A stretch of 64,000 nucleotides of DNA from Methylobacterium isbiliense (lineage in GTDB: Bacteria > Pseudomonadota > Alphaproteobacteria > Rhizobiales > Beijerinckiaceae): assembly GCF_022179325.1 (NCBI RefSeq), contig NZ_BPQQ01000031.1:1-64000 (forward strand), in the 5' to 3' direction. The first letter of the stretch is position 1; each line of letters starts with the position of its first letter. Positions 57,294 through 64,000 of the stretch are shown here, in pieces. Both the position numbers and the translations under genes were made by a program. The notes beneath the pieces were generated by a model. That model saw nothing but the letters and a program-made list of their open reading frames with translations, ran no database searches and had not been told where the DNA came from.

Positions 57294-57429
57294 CCGCATG
57301 AGCAGCGCGAGACGACACGCCGCATCGAGTCAGGCTCTCCCGGCCGCCGATCCGGCTGCAGGGCCTGAGGCGAGGCGCGACAATGCCGGGGTCCGGCGCG
57401 GCGCCGCGGCGTGAGGGGAGGGCGAGGGG

Positions 57430-57843
57430 ATGGCGCACTGGCTCTTCAAGTCCGAGCCGTCGACGTGGTCGTGGGAGCAGCAGGTCGCGGCGGGCGAGGC
57501 CGGCACGTTCTGGAACGGCGTGCGCAACCACCTCGCCAAGCAGCACCTCCAGGCGATGCGCCTGCACGACCAGGGCTTCTTCTACCATTCCAACGAGGGC
57601 AAGGCGGTGGTCGGCATCGTCGAGGTGATCCGCACCTATTATCCCGACCATACGGATCCGAGCGGCCGCTTCGGCATGGTCGACGTGAAGGCGGTGGCGG
57701 CCCTGCCGCGCCCGGTCACCCTGGAGGCGATCAAGGCCGAGCCCCGGCTCAAGGACATGATCCTCGTCAACAATTCGCGCCTGTCGGTGCAGCCGGTGAC
57801 GGACGACGAATGGGCGATCGTGCGGGCGATGGGGGGCCTGTGA
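57430..57843 (+). CDS. EVE domain protein
   Basis: 137 residues with GGCGAGGGG before the ATG. It matches the EVE fold: MAHWLFKSEPSTWSWEQQVA, TFWNGVRNHLAKQHLQAM and GFFYHSNEGKAVVGIVEVIR, then the C-terminal LILVNNSRLSVQPVTDDEW. EVE domains are PUA-like and may recognise modified bases. The stop overlaps the next GTG. Confidence 0.93.
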   Translation: MAHWLFKSEPSTWSWEQQVAAGEAGTFWNGVRNHLAKQHLQAMRLHDQGFFYHSNEGKAVVGIVEVIRTYYPDHTDPSGRFGMVDVKAVAALPRPVTLEAIKAEPRLKDMILVNNSRLSVQPVTDDEWAIVRAMGGL

Positions 57844-58199
57844 GCCGGTCGCGCCCGGCAAGCGGATGGGCCGATCGGGCGGTCTTCGCGCTGGCGGCCG
57901 CACTGACCGCGCTGCCCTGTGCGGCAGCCGAGAAGGGTGCGGCGGCCAAATCCGGCCCGCCGGTCGTGACCTGCGGGTCGCTCGCCAATCTGCGTATGCT
58001 CCTGCGCGACACCAAGGGCGAGGCCGCCGCCATCGCCCGCCTGTTCGCCGACCCGAAGGCCGACCATCTCGGCTGTGCCGCCACGCCGCGGGATCGCCTC
58101 GGCGGTGTGGCCGACCACGTGGTGGTGGGCGGCACCGGCTACGATTGCCTCACCGTGAAGGACAGCACGGTGTGCCGCTGGGCCGAGCCCGCCAAATGA
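57840..58199 (+). CDS. Small exported hypothetical protein
   Basis: 119 residues from GTG 57840, overlapping the EVE stop. A signal peptide (ADRAVFALAAALTALPCAAA) precedes a mature part with CGSLANLRMLLRDT, LGCAATPRDRLGGVADHVVV and YDCLTVKDSTVCRW; four cysteines could form two disulfides. Function unknown; coupling to the EVE gene appears structural rather than functional. Confidence 0.65.
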   Translation: MSRSRPASGWADRAVFALAAALTALPCAAAEKGAAAKSGPPVVTCGSLANLRMLLRDTKGEAAAIARLFADPKADHLGCAATPRDRLGGVADHVVVGGTGYDCLTVKDSTVCRWAEPAK

Positions 58200-58226
58200 G
58201 GCCCGGAGGAGACCCGAAGCGGGACG

Positions 58227-58640
58227 TCAGACCGTCCAGTAGGGATGGGCGTTGTAGTAGCGGTGGACGTGCTCCTCCCAGGCACGGTCGGAGGAGGGAT
58301 CGCCGCCTTCGGCCGAGCGCTGCGGCGCGTTGCGGAGCTGCTCCTCGCTGATGTCGACCTCGTAGGCATCGAGCTCCGGGTTGAAGGTCAGCGCGCCCCA
58401 CGGGATCGTGTGGTAGCCCTCTCCCATCCCGAGGAAGCCACCGAAGCTCATCACCGCGTAGGCGACCCGGCCGCTGCGCTTCTCGATCATCAGGCGCTCG
58501 ATGCGCCCCAGGCTGTCGCCGTTCCGGCGGCGCACCGCCGTGCCTTCGACCCGATCGCTGGCGATCAGCGCGCTGGTCTCGTTGGTGCTCGTGCTGCCCA
58601 TGTCGGAGCGGTCGCCCACGGTCGGCGCTTCGGTGGTCAT
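58227..58640 (-). CDS. PRC-barrel domain protein
   Basis: 137 residues from ATG 58640, with GAGG upstream. The PRC-barrel region is ASDRVEGTAVRRRNGDSLGR IERLMIEKRSGRVAYAVMSF GGFLGMGEGYHTIPWGALTF. The disordered acidic C-terminus has HRYYNAHPYWTV. It is probably a small cytoplasmic stress or photosynthesis-type accessory protein. Confidence 0.85.
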   Translation of the reverse strand: MTTEAPTVGDRSDMGSTSTNETSALIASDRVEGTAVRRRNGDSLGRIERLMIEKRSGRVAYAVMSFGGFLGMGEGYHTIPWGALTFNPELDAYEVDISEEQLRNAPQRSAEGGDPSSDRAWEEHVHRYYNAHPYWTV

Positions 58641-58742
58641 CGCGGCCTCCAGACTCGAAACTGATGCGCGAGCAACGCGGTCCGCACGGCCCTGTTCCGG
58701 CCGGCGGTTTCGCGCGGCCCCGCGCCGGTCTAGCCTCCGCCC

Positions 58743-59666
58743 ATGTCGATTCGTCTCCTCGCCCTGATCCTCGCCGCCCTGGCCCTCTCCGCGCCGCCCG
58801 CGCTCTCCCAGGATCGCGGCAGCGTCAACCCGAAGCCGCTGCCGCCGCTCGCCAACCCGGACGATCCTGCAACGCCCGCCAAGGCGCTGTTCGGCCGCGC
58901 CACCACGGCGGCCCAGATGGCCCCGCAGGCGATCGGCAGCTATTCGCGCGGCTGCGTCGCCGGGGCCGAGGCCCTCGCCACCGATGGCCCGACCTGGCAG
59001 GTGATGCGCCTGTCGCGCAACCGCATGTGGGGCCACCCGCGCCTCATCGCCTTCGTGGAGAAAATGGCCGCCAAGGCGCCGGTGCAGGCGGGCTGGCCGG
59101 GCCTGCTCGTCGGCGACCTCTCGCAGCCCCGCGGCGGCCCGATGCTGACCGGGCACGCCTCGCACCAGCTCGGCCTCGACGCCGACATCTGGCTCACCCC
59201 GATGCCGGACCGGCGCCTCTCGCGGGCGGAGCGCGAGGAGATGTCGGCCACCAACGTGGTGCGCGCCGACCGCCGCGACATCGACCCCGCGGTCTGGCGC
59301 CCCGAACACGGCCGGCTGATCCAGATGGTGGCGCAGCAGCCCGAGGTGGCGCGGATCTTCGTCAACCCGGCGATCAAGCTCGCCCTCTGCCGCGAGGCGG
59401 GAGGCAACCGGGGCTGGCTCAGCAAGGTGCGGCCGATGTACGGCCACAACTACCACTTCCATATCCGGCTCGACTGCCCGTCGGGCGAGCGCGCCTGCAA
59501 GGACCAGGACCCGCCGCCGAGCGGCGACGGCTGCAGCGGCGAACTCGACTACTGGTTCAGCGACGCGGTGCTCAACCCGCCGCCGCGGCCCCCGGGCAAG
59601 CCGCGCCCGCCGATCACCCTGGCGGGCCTGCCGGAGGCCTGCCGGGCGGTGCTGAAGGCCAAGTAG
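58743..59666 (+). CDS. mepA: Penicillin-insensitive murein endopeptidase
   Basis: 307 residues. A signal peptide (MSIRLLALILAALALSAPPA LSQ) precedes the MepA fold with LTGHASHQLGLDADIWLTPM, EHGRLIQMVAQQP and the zinc motif YGHNYHFHIRLDCP. It cleaves D-Ala-mDAP crosslinks in peptidoglycan. CSGELDYWFSDAV near the end fits the family. Confidence 0.92.
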   Translation: MSIRLLALILAALALSAPPALSQDRGSVNPKPLPPLANPDDPATPAKALFGRATTAAQMAPQAIGSYSRGCVAGAEALATDGPTWQVMRLSRNRMWGHPRLIAFVEKMAAKAPVQAGWPGLLVGDLSQPRGGPMLTGHASHQLGLDADIWLTPMPDRRLSRAEREEMSATNVVRADRRDIDPAVWRPEHGRLIQMVAQQPEVARIFVNPAIKLALCREAGGNRGWLSKVRPMYGHNYHFHIRLDCPSGERACKDQDPPPSGDGCSGELDYWFSDAVLNPPPRPPGKPRPPITLAGLPEACRAVLKAK

Positions 59667-59684
59667 AAGGCCCAGGAAGAGGAC

Positions 59685-60350
59685 CTACTCGGCGGCGCTG
59701 CGCACGCCCGTGCCGATCGGGCAGGCCACGCCCGTGCCGCCGAGCCCGCAATAGCCGCCCGGATTCTTGGCGAGGTATTGCTGGTGGTAATCCTCGGCGA
59801 AGTAGAACGGGCCGGCGTCGCGGATCTCGGTGGTGATCGGCCCGTAGCCCTGCGCGGCGAGCGCCGCCGCGTAGGCGTCGCGCGAGGCCTCGGCCTCGGC
59901 CCGCCGCTGCGGATCGGTCAGGTAGACGCCCGAGCGGTACTGCGTGCCGACGTCGTTGCCCTGGCGCATGCCCTGAGTCGGGTCGTGGCTCTCCCAGAAG
60001 GTTTGGAGCAGGCGCCCGAACGGCATCACGGCGGGGTCGTAGGCCACCAGCACCACCTCGTTGTGGCCGGTGAGGCCCGAGCAGACCTCCTCGTAAGTCG
60101 GGTTCGGCGTCGTCCCGGCGGCGTAGCCCACCGCCGTCACCCAGATCCCGTCGCCGAGCTGCCAGAACTTGCGCTCCGCGCCCCAGAAGCAGCCGAGCCC
60201 GAAGATCACGGTCTCGGTCCCCTCGGGATAGGGGCCCTTCAGCGGCCGCCCGTTGACGAAGTGACGCTCGGCGGTGGGGAGCGGCGTCGGCCGGCCGGGC
60301 AGGATCCGGTCCGGGCTCGGCATCTCGGCGCGCTTGCGGAAAAGAAGCAT
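59685..60350 (-). CDS. msrA: Peptide methionine sulfoxide reductase A
   Basis: 221 residues from ATG 60350. The catalytic motif is [57 protein letters not shown] and the C-terminal [20 protein letters not shown] complete the family. It repairs Met-S-sulfoxide using thioredoxin. The ATG at 60398 lies in non-matching sequence and is not used. Confidence 0.95.
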   Translation of the reverse strand: MLLFRKRAEMPSPDRILPGRPTPLPTAERHFVNGRPLKGPYPEGTETVIFGLGCFWGAERKFWQLGDGIWVTAVGYAAGTTPNPTYEEVCSGLTGHNEVVLVAYDPAVMPFGRLLQTFWESHDPTQGMRQGNDVGTQYRSGVYLTDPQRRAEAEASRDAYAAALAAQGYGPITTEIRDAGPFYFAEDYHQQYLAKNPGGYCGLGGTGVACPIGTGVRSAAE

Positions 60351-60483
60351 CGGCTCGCTCCGTCTCGGGCGGCCACGCGGCCGCCTCGTACCATCCACGC
60401 CGGGATATGGGGATGCGCGCCGTCCGGCTCCAGGGCGACGCCCCAGCGTCAGGCCGGGATCCTGCGTCTGGCGGAGGCCCGCC

Positions 60484-60804
60484 TCAGGGGCGGATCAGGG
60501 TGCCGATCCCGGCCCGCGGCGGTTGGCCGATCCACAGCAGCACAAGGCCCAGCACCAGGGCGATCGGGGCGGCCGGAAACACCGTGAGCGGTGCGCCCAG
60601 AAGCTTCCACAGGGCCGGCTGGCTGCCCTCCACCGCCGCCTGGAGGCTCGCGGCGCGGTCCTTGAGCAGCGCCGACGCCACCTCGCTCACCGAGGAGACC
60701 GCCACCGTGTTGTTGGCGATCGAGCGCGCGCCGTCATAGACGATCCCGACGAACCCGGCGGCGAGAAGTAGGAGCCCGAGAAAGCGGGCCAGGAAACGGA
60801 TCAT
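60484..60804 (-). CDS. Hypothetical two-helix membrane protein
   Basis: 106 residues from ATG 60804 ([20 protein letters not shown]). One membrane helix lies near the N-terminus and one near the C-terminus ([20 protein letters not shown]), with an amphipathic region with [20 protein letters not shown] between them. Unrecognised. Confidence 0.6.
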   Translation of the reverse strand: MIRFLARFLGLLLLAAGFVGIVYDGARSIANNTVAVSSVSEVASALLKDRAASLQAAVEGSQPALWKLLGAPLTVFPAAPIALVLGLVLLWIGQPPRAGIGTLIRP

Positions 60805-60956
60805 GCGGGGCTCCGGTCCGCGCGGCGGACGACCACCGTCGTCTGGCGAGAGTCCGCAGTAGACAGCCCTCCCGGCCGGCGCAAGCGTGGCCCTGCGCCG
60901 CCTTGATCCCCCGGCCAGCGGCGTGCCAGGGCCTGAGCTCACGGATGGGAGCAGGC

Positions 60957-61643
60957 ATGGGCGGACAGCGGCGGCCGGACTTGGTGATCTTCGATTGCGA
61001 CGGGGTGCTGATCGACAGCGAGCCGATCAGCCTCGCGCGTCTGACCGCCAATCTCGTGCGGATCGGCGTCCCGATCGACCTCGACACGGTGGCGCGCCGC
61101 TTCACCGGCACCAGCATGACCTCCATCATGGCCCATATCGCGGCCGATTACGGCGTCGCCGCCCCCGACGGCTTCGTGGACGCGGTCCGGGCGGACACGC
61201 TGCGGGCCTTCGAGGCGGAACTCACCGCCATCGCGGGGGCCGGCGACGTGCTGGAAGCCCTGCCGGACCGTCGCTGCGTGGCCTCCAGCAGCGACCCGGC
61301 GCGTCTTACCCACGCGCTCACCCTCACGGGCCTGCTGCCCCTCTTCCACGGGCACGTCTTCAGCGCCAGCATGGTGGCGCGCGGCAAGCCGCATCCCGAC
61401 CTCTTCCTGTACGCGGCCGAGCGGATGGGCGCGGATCCCGCGCGCTGCCTCGTGATCGAGGACAGCGTGCCGGGCGTCACGGCGGCGCGCGCCGCGGGCA
61501 TGCGGGTGTTCGGCTTCGCGGGCGGCGGCCATTGGCGGCACGATCCGGCGGCCCAGGACCTCGTCGCGGCCGGCGCCGCGCTCGTCTTCACCGATTTCCA
61601 CCGCCTGCCGGGCTTGATTGCGGATCACGCAGAAGACGCGTGA
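60957..61643 (+). CDS. HAD family phosphatase (beta-phosphoglucomutase/phosphoglycolate-like)
   Basis: 228 residues from ATG 60957, chosen for GGGAGC upstream over ATG 60945. Motifs: VIFDCDGVLIDSE (Asp13, Asp15), CVASSSDPARLTHALTLTGL (motif II) and HPDLFLYAAERMGADPARCL VIEDSVPGVTAARAAGM (motifs III and IV). A small sugar-phosphate-type substrate is likely. Confidence 0.92.
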   Translation: MGGQRRPDLVIFDCDGVLIDSEPISLARLTANLVRIGVPIDLDTVARRFTGTSMTSIMAHIAADYGVAAPDGFVDAVRADTLRAFEAELTAIAGAGDVLEALPDRRCVASSSDPARLTHALTLTGLLPLFHGHVFSASMVARGKPHPDLFLYAAERMGADPARCLVIEDSVPGVTAARAAGMRVFGFAGGGHWRHDPAAQDLVAAGAALVFTDFHRLPGLIADHAEDA

Positions 61644-61901
61644 GGCTCCGCAAACGAACAGTTCGCCATGCCGAAGAGGATGACGATCCCGTTCCGACCG
61701 ACTTAACCAGCGCTGCTCAAGATCCCGGTACCGACAGGACGAGATGCTTGACGCGGACGCCTGCCATGCCGAACTGAGGGGTGTCACGAAGCGGCGCGGG
61801 GGGTGCGGCGCCGTCGCGGCCGAACCGGAGCGGGCGGGCAGGGTTGCCTCCGCAGGAGATCACCAGCGAAGCCGGGCGGTCCGGCGAACCGGAGTTGCGT
61901 C

Positions 61902-62483
61902 GTGAGACTTCCCCGCATCGTCGCCTTCTCGGGTAATCCTGGCCGGCCCTCCCGCACCCGGACGCTGGTCGAGGCCATCGCGGCGGATCTTGCGCGCCAG
62001 CGCCGCATCGACCTCAAGGTGTTCGACCTCGTCGATGCCGGGCCCGGCCTCGGCGTGAGCCAGCGCGAGGCGCTGCCGCTGCCGGCCGCCCGTCTGATCG
62101 AGGCGATGGAGAGCGCCGACGGCCTGATCGTCGCCTCGCCGGTCTACAAGGGCTCGTACTCGGGTCTGTTCAAGCACGTGATCGACTTCCTCGATCCCGC
62201 CGCGCTCGCCGGCAAGCCGGTGGCGATCGCCGCGACGGGCGGCGGGCCCCGTCACGCGCTGATGGTCGAGCACCAGTTACGGCCGCTCTTCGGCTTCTTC
62301 ACCGCCCATGTCACGCCGACCGCCGTCTATGCCGGCGAGGGCGAGATCCGGGACGGGGTGGTGACGGACCCGCGCGTCGCCGCGCGCGTCGCGGCGGCGG
62401 CGACCGAACTCGCCCATCTCCTCGACACCGCCGAGGCCGCCCGCCGCGCCCGCGACGTTCCGCCCGCCGCCGCGGCCATCTGA
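61902..62483 (+). CDS. NADPH-dependent FMN reductase family (SsuE-like)
   Basis: 193 residues from GTG 61902, with GGAG upstream. FMN-binding fold: RIVAFSGNPGRPSRTRTLVE, ESADGLIVASPVYKGSYSGL FKHVIDFL, LAGKPVAIAATGGGPRHALM. It resembles SsuE/MsuE, which supply FMNH2 to sulfonate monooxygenases, but no monooxygenase is adjacent, so the role is uncertain. Confidence 0.85.
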   Translation: MRLPRIVAFSGNPGRPSRTRTLVEAIAADLARQRRIDLKVFDLVDAGPGLGVSQREALPLPAARLIEAMESADGLIVASPVYKGSYSGLFKHVIDFLDPAALAGKPVAIAATGGGPRHALMVEHQLRPLFGFFTAHVTPTAVYAGEGEIRDGVVTDPRVAARVAAAATELAHLLDTAEAARRARDVPPAAAAI

Positions 62484-62487
62484 GGGC

Positions 62488-63519
62488 TCAGCTGCCGGGG
62501 CGGGCCTTTGCGAGGCTGTCCTGGGCCTTGCGGTAGGCCCGGCCGTAGCCGGCATATTGCTGGACGATCCGGCGCATCATCTCGCGCTTGCCCTCGTCCA
62601 GCCGGGCCAGGGCCCGCGCCGGGCGCCCGCCCCAGAGCCAGCCGGTTTCGAGCCGCTGGCCGGGCTGCGTCACGGTGCCGGCCGCGACCAGCACATCCTC
62701 CTCCACCACCGTCCCCGGCGCGAGCCGGCTGCCGATGCCGACGAGGCTGCGCGGGCCGATGCGCCCGTCGGCCGTTCGCACGTTGTGGCCGAGCGTGGTG
62801 TCCCGCGCGATCTCCAGGCCCGCGCCCGCCGCATGGAGGGCGCAGTTGTCCTGCACGTTCGCGTTCGCGCCCACAGCGATCGGCCCGGCGCCGGCCGCGA
62901 GATCGCAGCCGAAGAAGACGCTCGCGCCGGCCTCGAGCCTGACCGCGCCGCGCAGGCGGGCCGTGCGGGCGACGAAGACCGAGGCGGGATCGTCCCGCGC
63001 GTCGCCGGGCGGCGGGGGCGGGGAAGCGGCCTCGCGCAGGCGCGACGCGCGCGCGGCGAGTTCGCTGGGCGCGAGCCGCCGCACCGGCACGGCGGGCGAG
63101 CCCGCGCAGACGAAGCCCGCCGGCAGGACCGAGCGCGGGAAGACGGTGCTGCCCGCCTCCACCAGCACCCCGTCCTCGATCACCGTGCCGTCGAGCACCA
63201 CCACGTCGTCCTCGATCACGCAGTCATCGCCGACCGTGCAGGCGTGCACGCAGGCGTCGCGCCCGACCGTGACCCGGTCGCCGAGGATGCAGGGGTACAT
63301 GTCCTGCGCGATGTGCAGCGTCGCGCGCGCGCCGAGCCAGAGCCGGTCCCCCGCGATCACGTCGTGGCCGTCGCCGCGGATCACCGCCTCGTCCCCGAGC
63401 CATGCCTCGGCCCCCAGCGTCGTGCGGCCGATCACGGTGCTGCCACGCCCGCACCAGAGGGGCGGCGTCGCGAAATCCGGCGCGGTGCCGGCGAAGGGGA
63501 GCAGCAGGTCGGGCGTCAC
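62488..63519 (-). CDS. Double hexapeptide-repeat (gamma-carbonic-anhydrase-like) protein
   Basis: 343 residues from GTG 63519. Two left-handed beta-helix repeat regions are joined by a Pro-rich linker: residues about 20-140 (STVIGRTTLGAEAWLGDEAV, LHIAQD, VTVGRDACVHACTVGDDCVI) and about 180-300 (ANVQDNCALHAAGAGLEIAR, DTTLGHNVRTADGRIGPRSL). Most gamma-CA-like proteins have one. The end (KREMMRRIVQQYAGYGRAYR) is helical. Zinc-ligand-like histidines occur in the first copy. The function may be carbonic anhydrase-like or scaffold. Confidence 0.8.
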   Translation of the reverse strand: MTPDLLLPFAGTAPDFATPPLWCGRGSTVIGRTTLGAEAWLGDEAVIRGDGHDVIAGDRLWLGARATLHIAQDMYPCILGDRVTVGRDACVHACTVGDDCVIEDDVVVLDGTVIEDGVLVEAGSTVFPRSVLPAGFVCAGSPAVPVRRLAPSELAARASRLREAASPPPPPGDARDDPASVFVARTARLRGAVRLEAGASVFFGCDLAAGAGPIAVGANANVQDNCALHAAGAGLEIARDTTLGHNVRTADGRIGPRSLVGIGSRLAPGTVVEEDVLVAAGTVTQPGQRLETGWLWGGRPARALARLDEGKREMMRRIVQQYAGYGRAYRKAQDSLAKARPGS

Positions 63520-63697
63520 GGGGCGGGTCTCCGGTTCGCGGCCGGTTCATGCACCCGACGCAGGGGCATCGCCAAGGAGGGGGCGTCAACGAGGCGGCAT
63601 CAAGGGGGCCGCGTCAACGGGACGGCGTCAAGCCCGACTCTCGGTGCGAGCCCGGGGCCGTGGCGGCGGGGGCCTGCGGCATGGTAGGCAGGCCGCC

Positions 63698-64000
63698 ATG
63701 AGCCTGCGCCTGAGCATCCAGCCCGAGCCCTTCGATGTCGCGGCCGAGATCGCGGCGCTCTCGGCCCGGGCGGGTCCGGGCATCGGCGCGGTGGTGACCT
63801 TCACCGGCCTGTGCCGCGACGAGGGCGGGCGCCTCGCCGCCCTCGAACTGGAGCATTACCCCGGCATGGCCGAGGGGGAGGTCGGGCGGGTGCTCGATGC
63901 GGCTGCCGCGCGCTGGCCGCTCGCCGCCGCGACGGTGATCCATCGCCACGGCCTGATCCGGCCGGGAGAGGGGATCGTCCTCGTGCTCACGGCCTCGGCG
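63698..64000 (+). CDS. moaE: Molybdopterin synthase catalytic subunit, N-terminal part
   Basis: 101 codons visible before the right edge. Family features: AGPGIGAVVTFTGLCRDEGG, LEHYPGMAEGEV, ATVIHRHGLIRPGEGIVLVL TASA. MoaE transfers sulfur to precursor Z with MoaD to make molybdopterin. The catalytic Lys region lies outside the window. Confidence 0.93.
   Translation, partial: MSLRLSIQPEPFDVAAEIAALSARAGPGIGAVVTFTGLCRDEGGRLAALELEHYPGMAEGEVGRVLDAAAARWPLAAATVIHRHGLIRPGEGIVLVLTASA

Overview
The window is GC-rich DNA with alphaproteobacterial gene content. Examples are a GTTC-N7-GTTC type LexA site, an alphaproteobacterial SspB, hflKC followed by a DUF2065 gene and a Do-like protease, and formyl-CoA:oxalate CoA-transferase beside a formyl-tetrahydrofolate hydrolase-like gene. 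The gene families point to Methylobacterium or a close relative. That is inference from protein resemblance; no database was searched.

Layout. 1-3.6 kb is a copper-handling cluster: the end of a Csp-like four-helix protein, a DUF305 protein, a His-rich CopA ATPase and a tiny exported Met/Cys peptide. 3.8-5.6 kb is an SOS-controlled umuDC operon with a LexA box. 5.8-6.9 kb is a DUF2235 hydrolase. From about 6.9 to 21.9 kb lies an accessory island ending at the 3' side of a tRNA-Gly(CCC). It contains a JAB/JAMM peptidase gene killed by two in-frame stops, a Rep-like protein, a frameshifted phage-type gene, a long rightward series of small unrecognised genes (15.6-20.8 kb) and a phage-type metallophosphoesterase. 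No integrase was found. The island has long gene-poor stretches and several decayed frames.

From 22 kb on, most genes look like housekeeping or metabolism. 22.3-28.4 kb holds a TadG-like Flp pilus protein, the frc/formyltransferase pair, a divergent P-loop protein and a small membrane protein. 28.5-35.9 kb holds sspB, a CPBP protease, thyA-folA, hflK-hflC, DUF2065 and a DegP-like protease. 36-40.3 kb holds a YbaK deacylase and a leftward phenylacetate mini-operon (paaG-paaI-paaK-tetR). 40.4-42.7 kb is a class A penicillin-binding protein. 42.9-47.2 kb is a cupin-XRE regulator divergent from a polar amino-acid ABC transporter and an FAD oxidoreductase, with two matching palindromes in the shared promoter.

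47.6-54.3 kb holds a soluble chemoreceptor, a truncated second copy of an ABC ATPase gene, an AraC regulator, an HTH protein and a BMP-type substrate-binding protein with its double ABC ATPase, but no permeases. 54.3-57.3 kb is aroK-aroB (leftward) divergent from a small membrane protein and xerD. 57.4-64 kb holds an EVE protein, a small exported protein, a PRC-barrel protein, mepA, msrA, a HAD phosphatase, an FMN reductase, a double hexapeptide-repeat protein and the start of moaE.

No fully novel system is proven. The most promising unknowns are the small-gene operon at 15.6-20.8 kb, the exported Met/Cys peptide of the copper cluster, the P-loop protein at 26.2 kb and the formyl-group pair at 23.5-25.9 kb.
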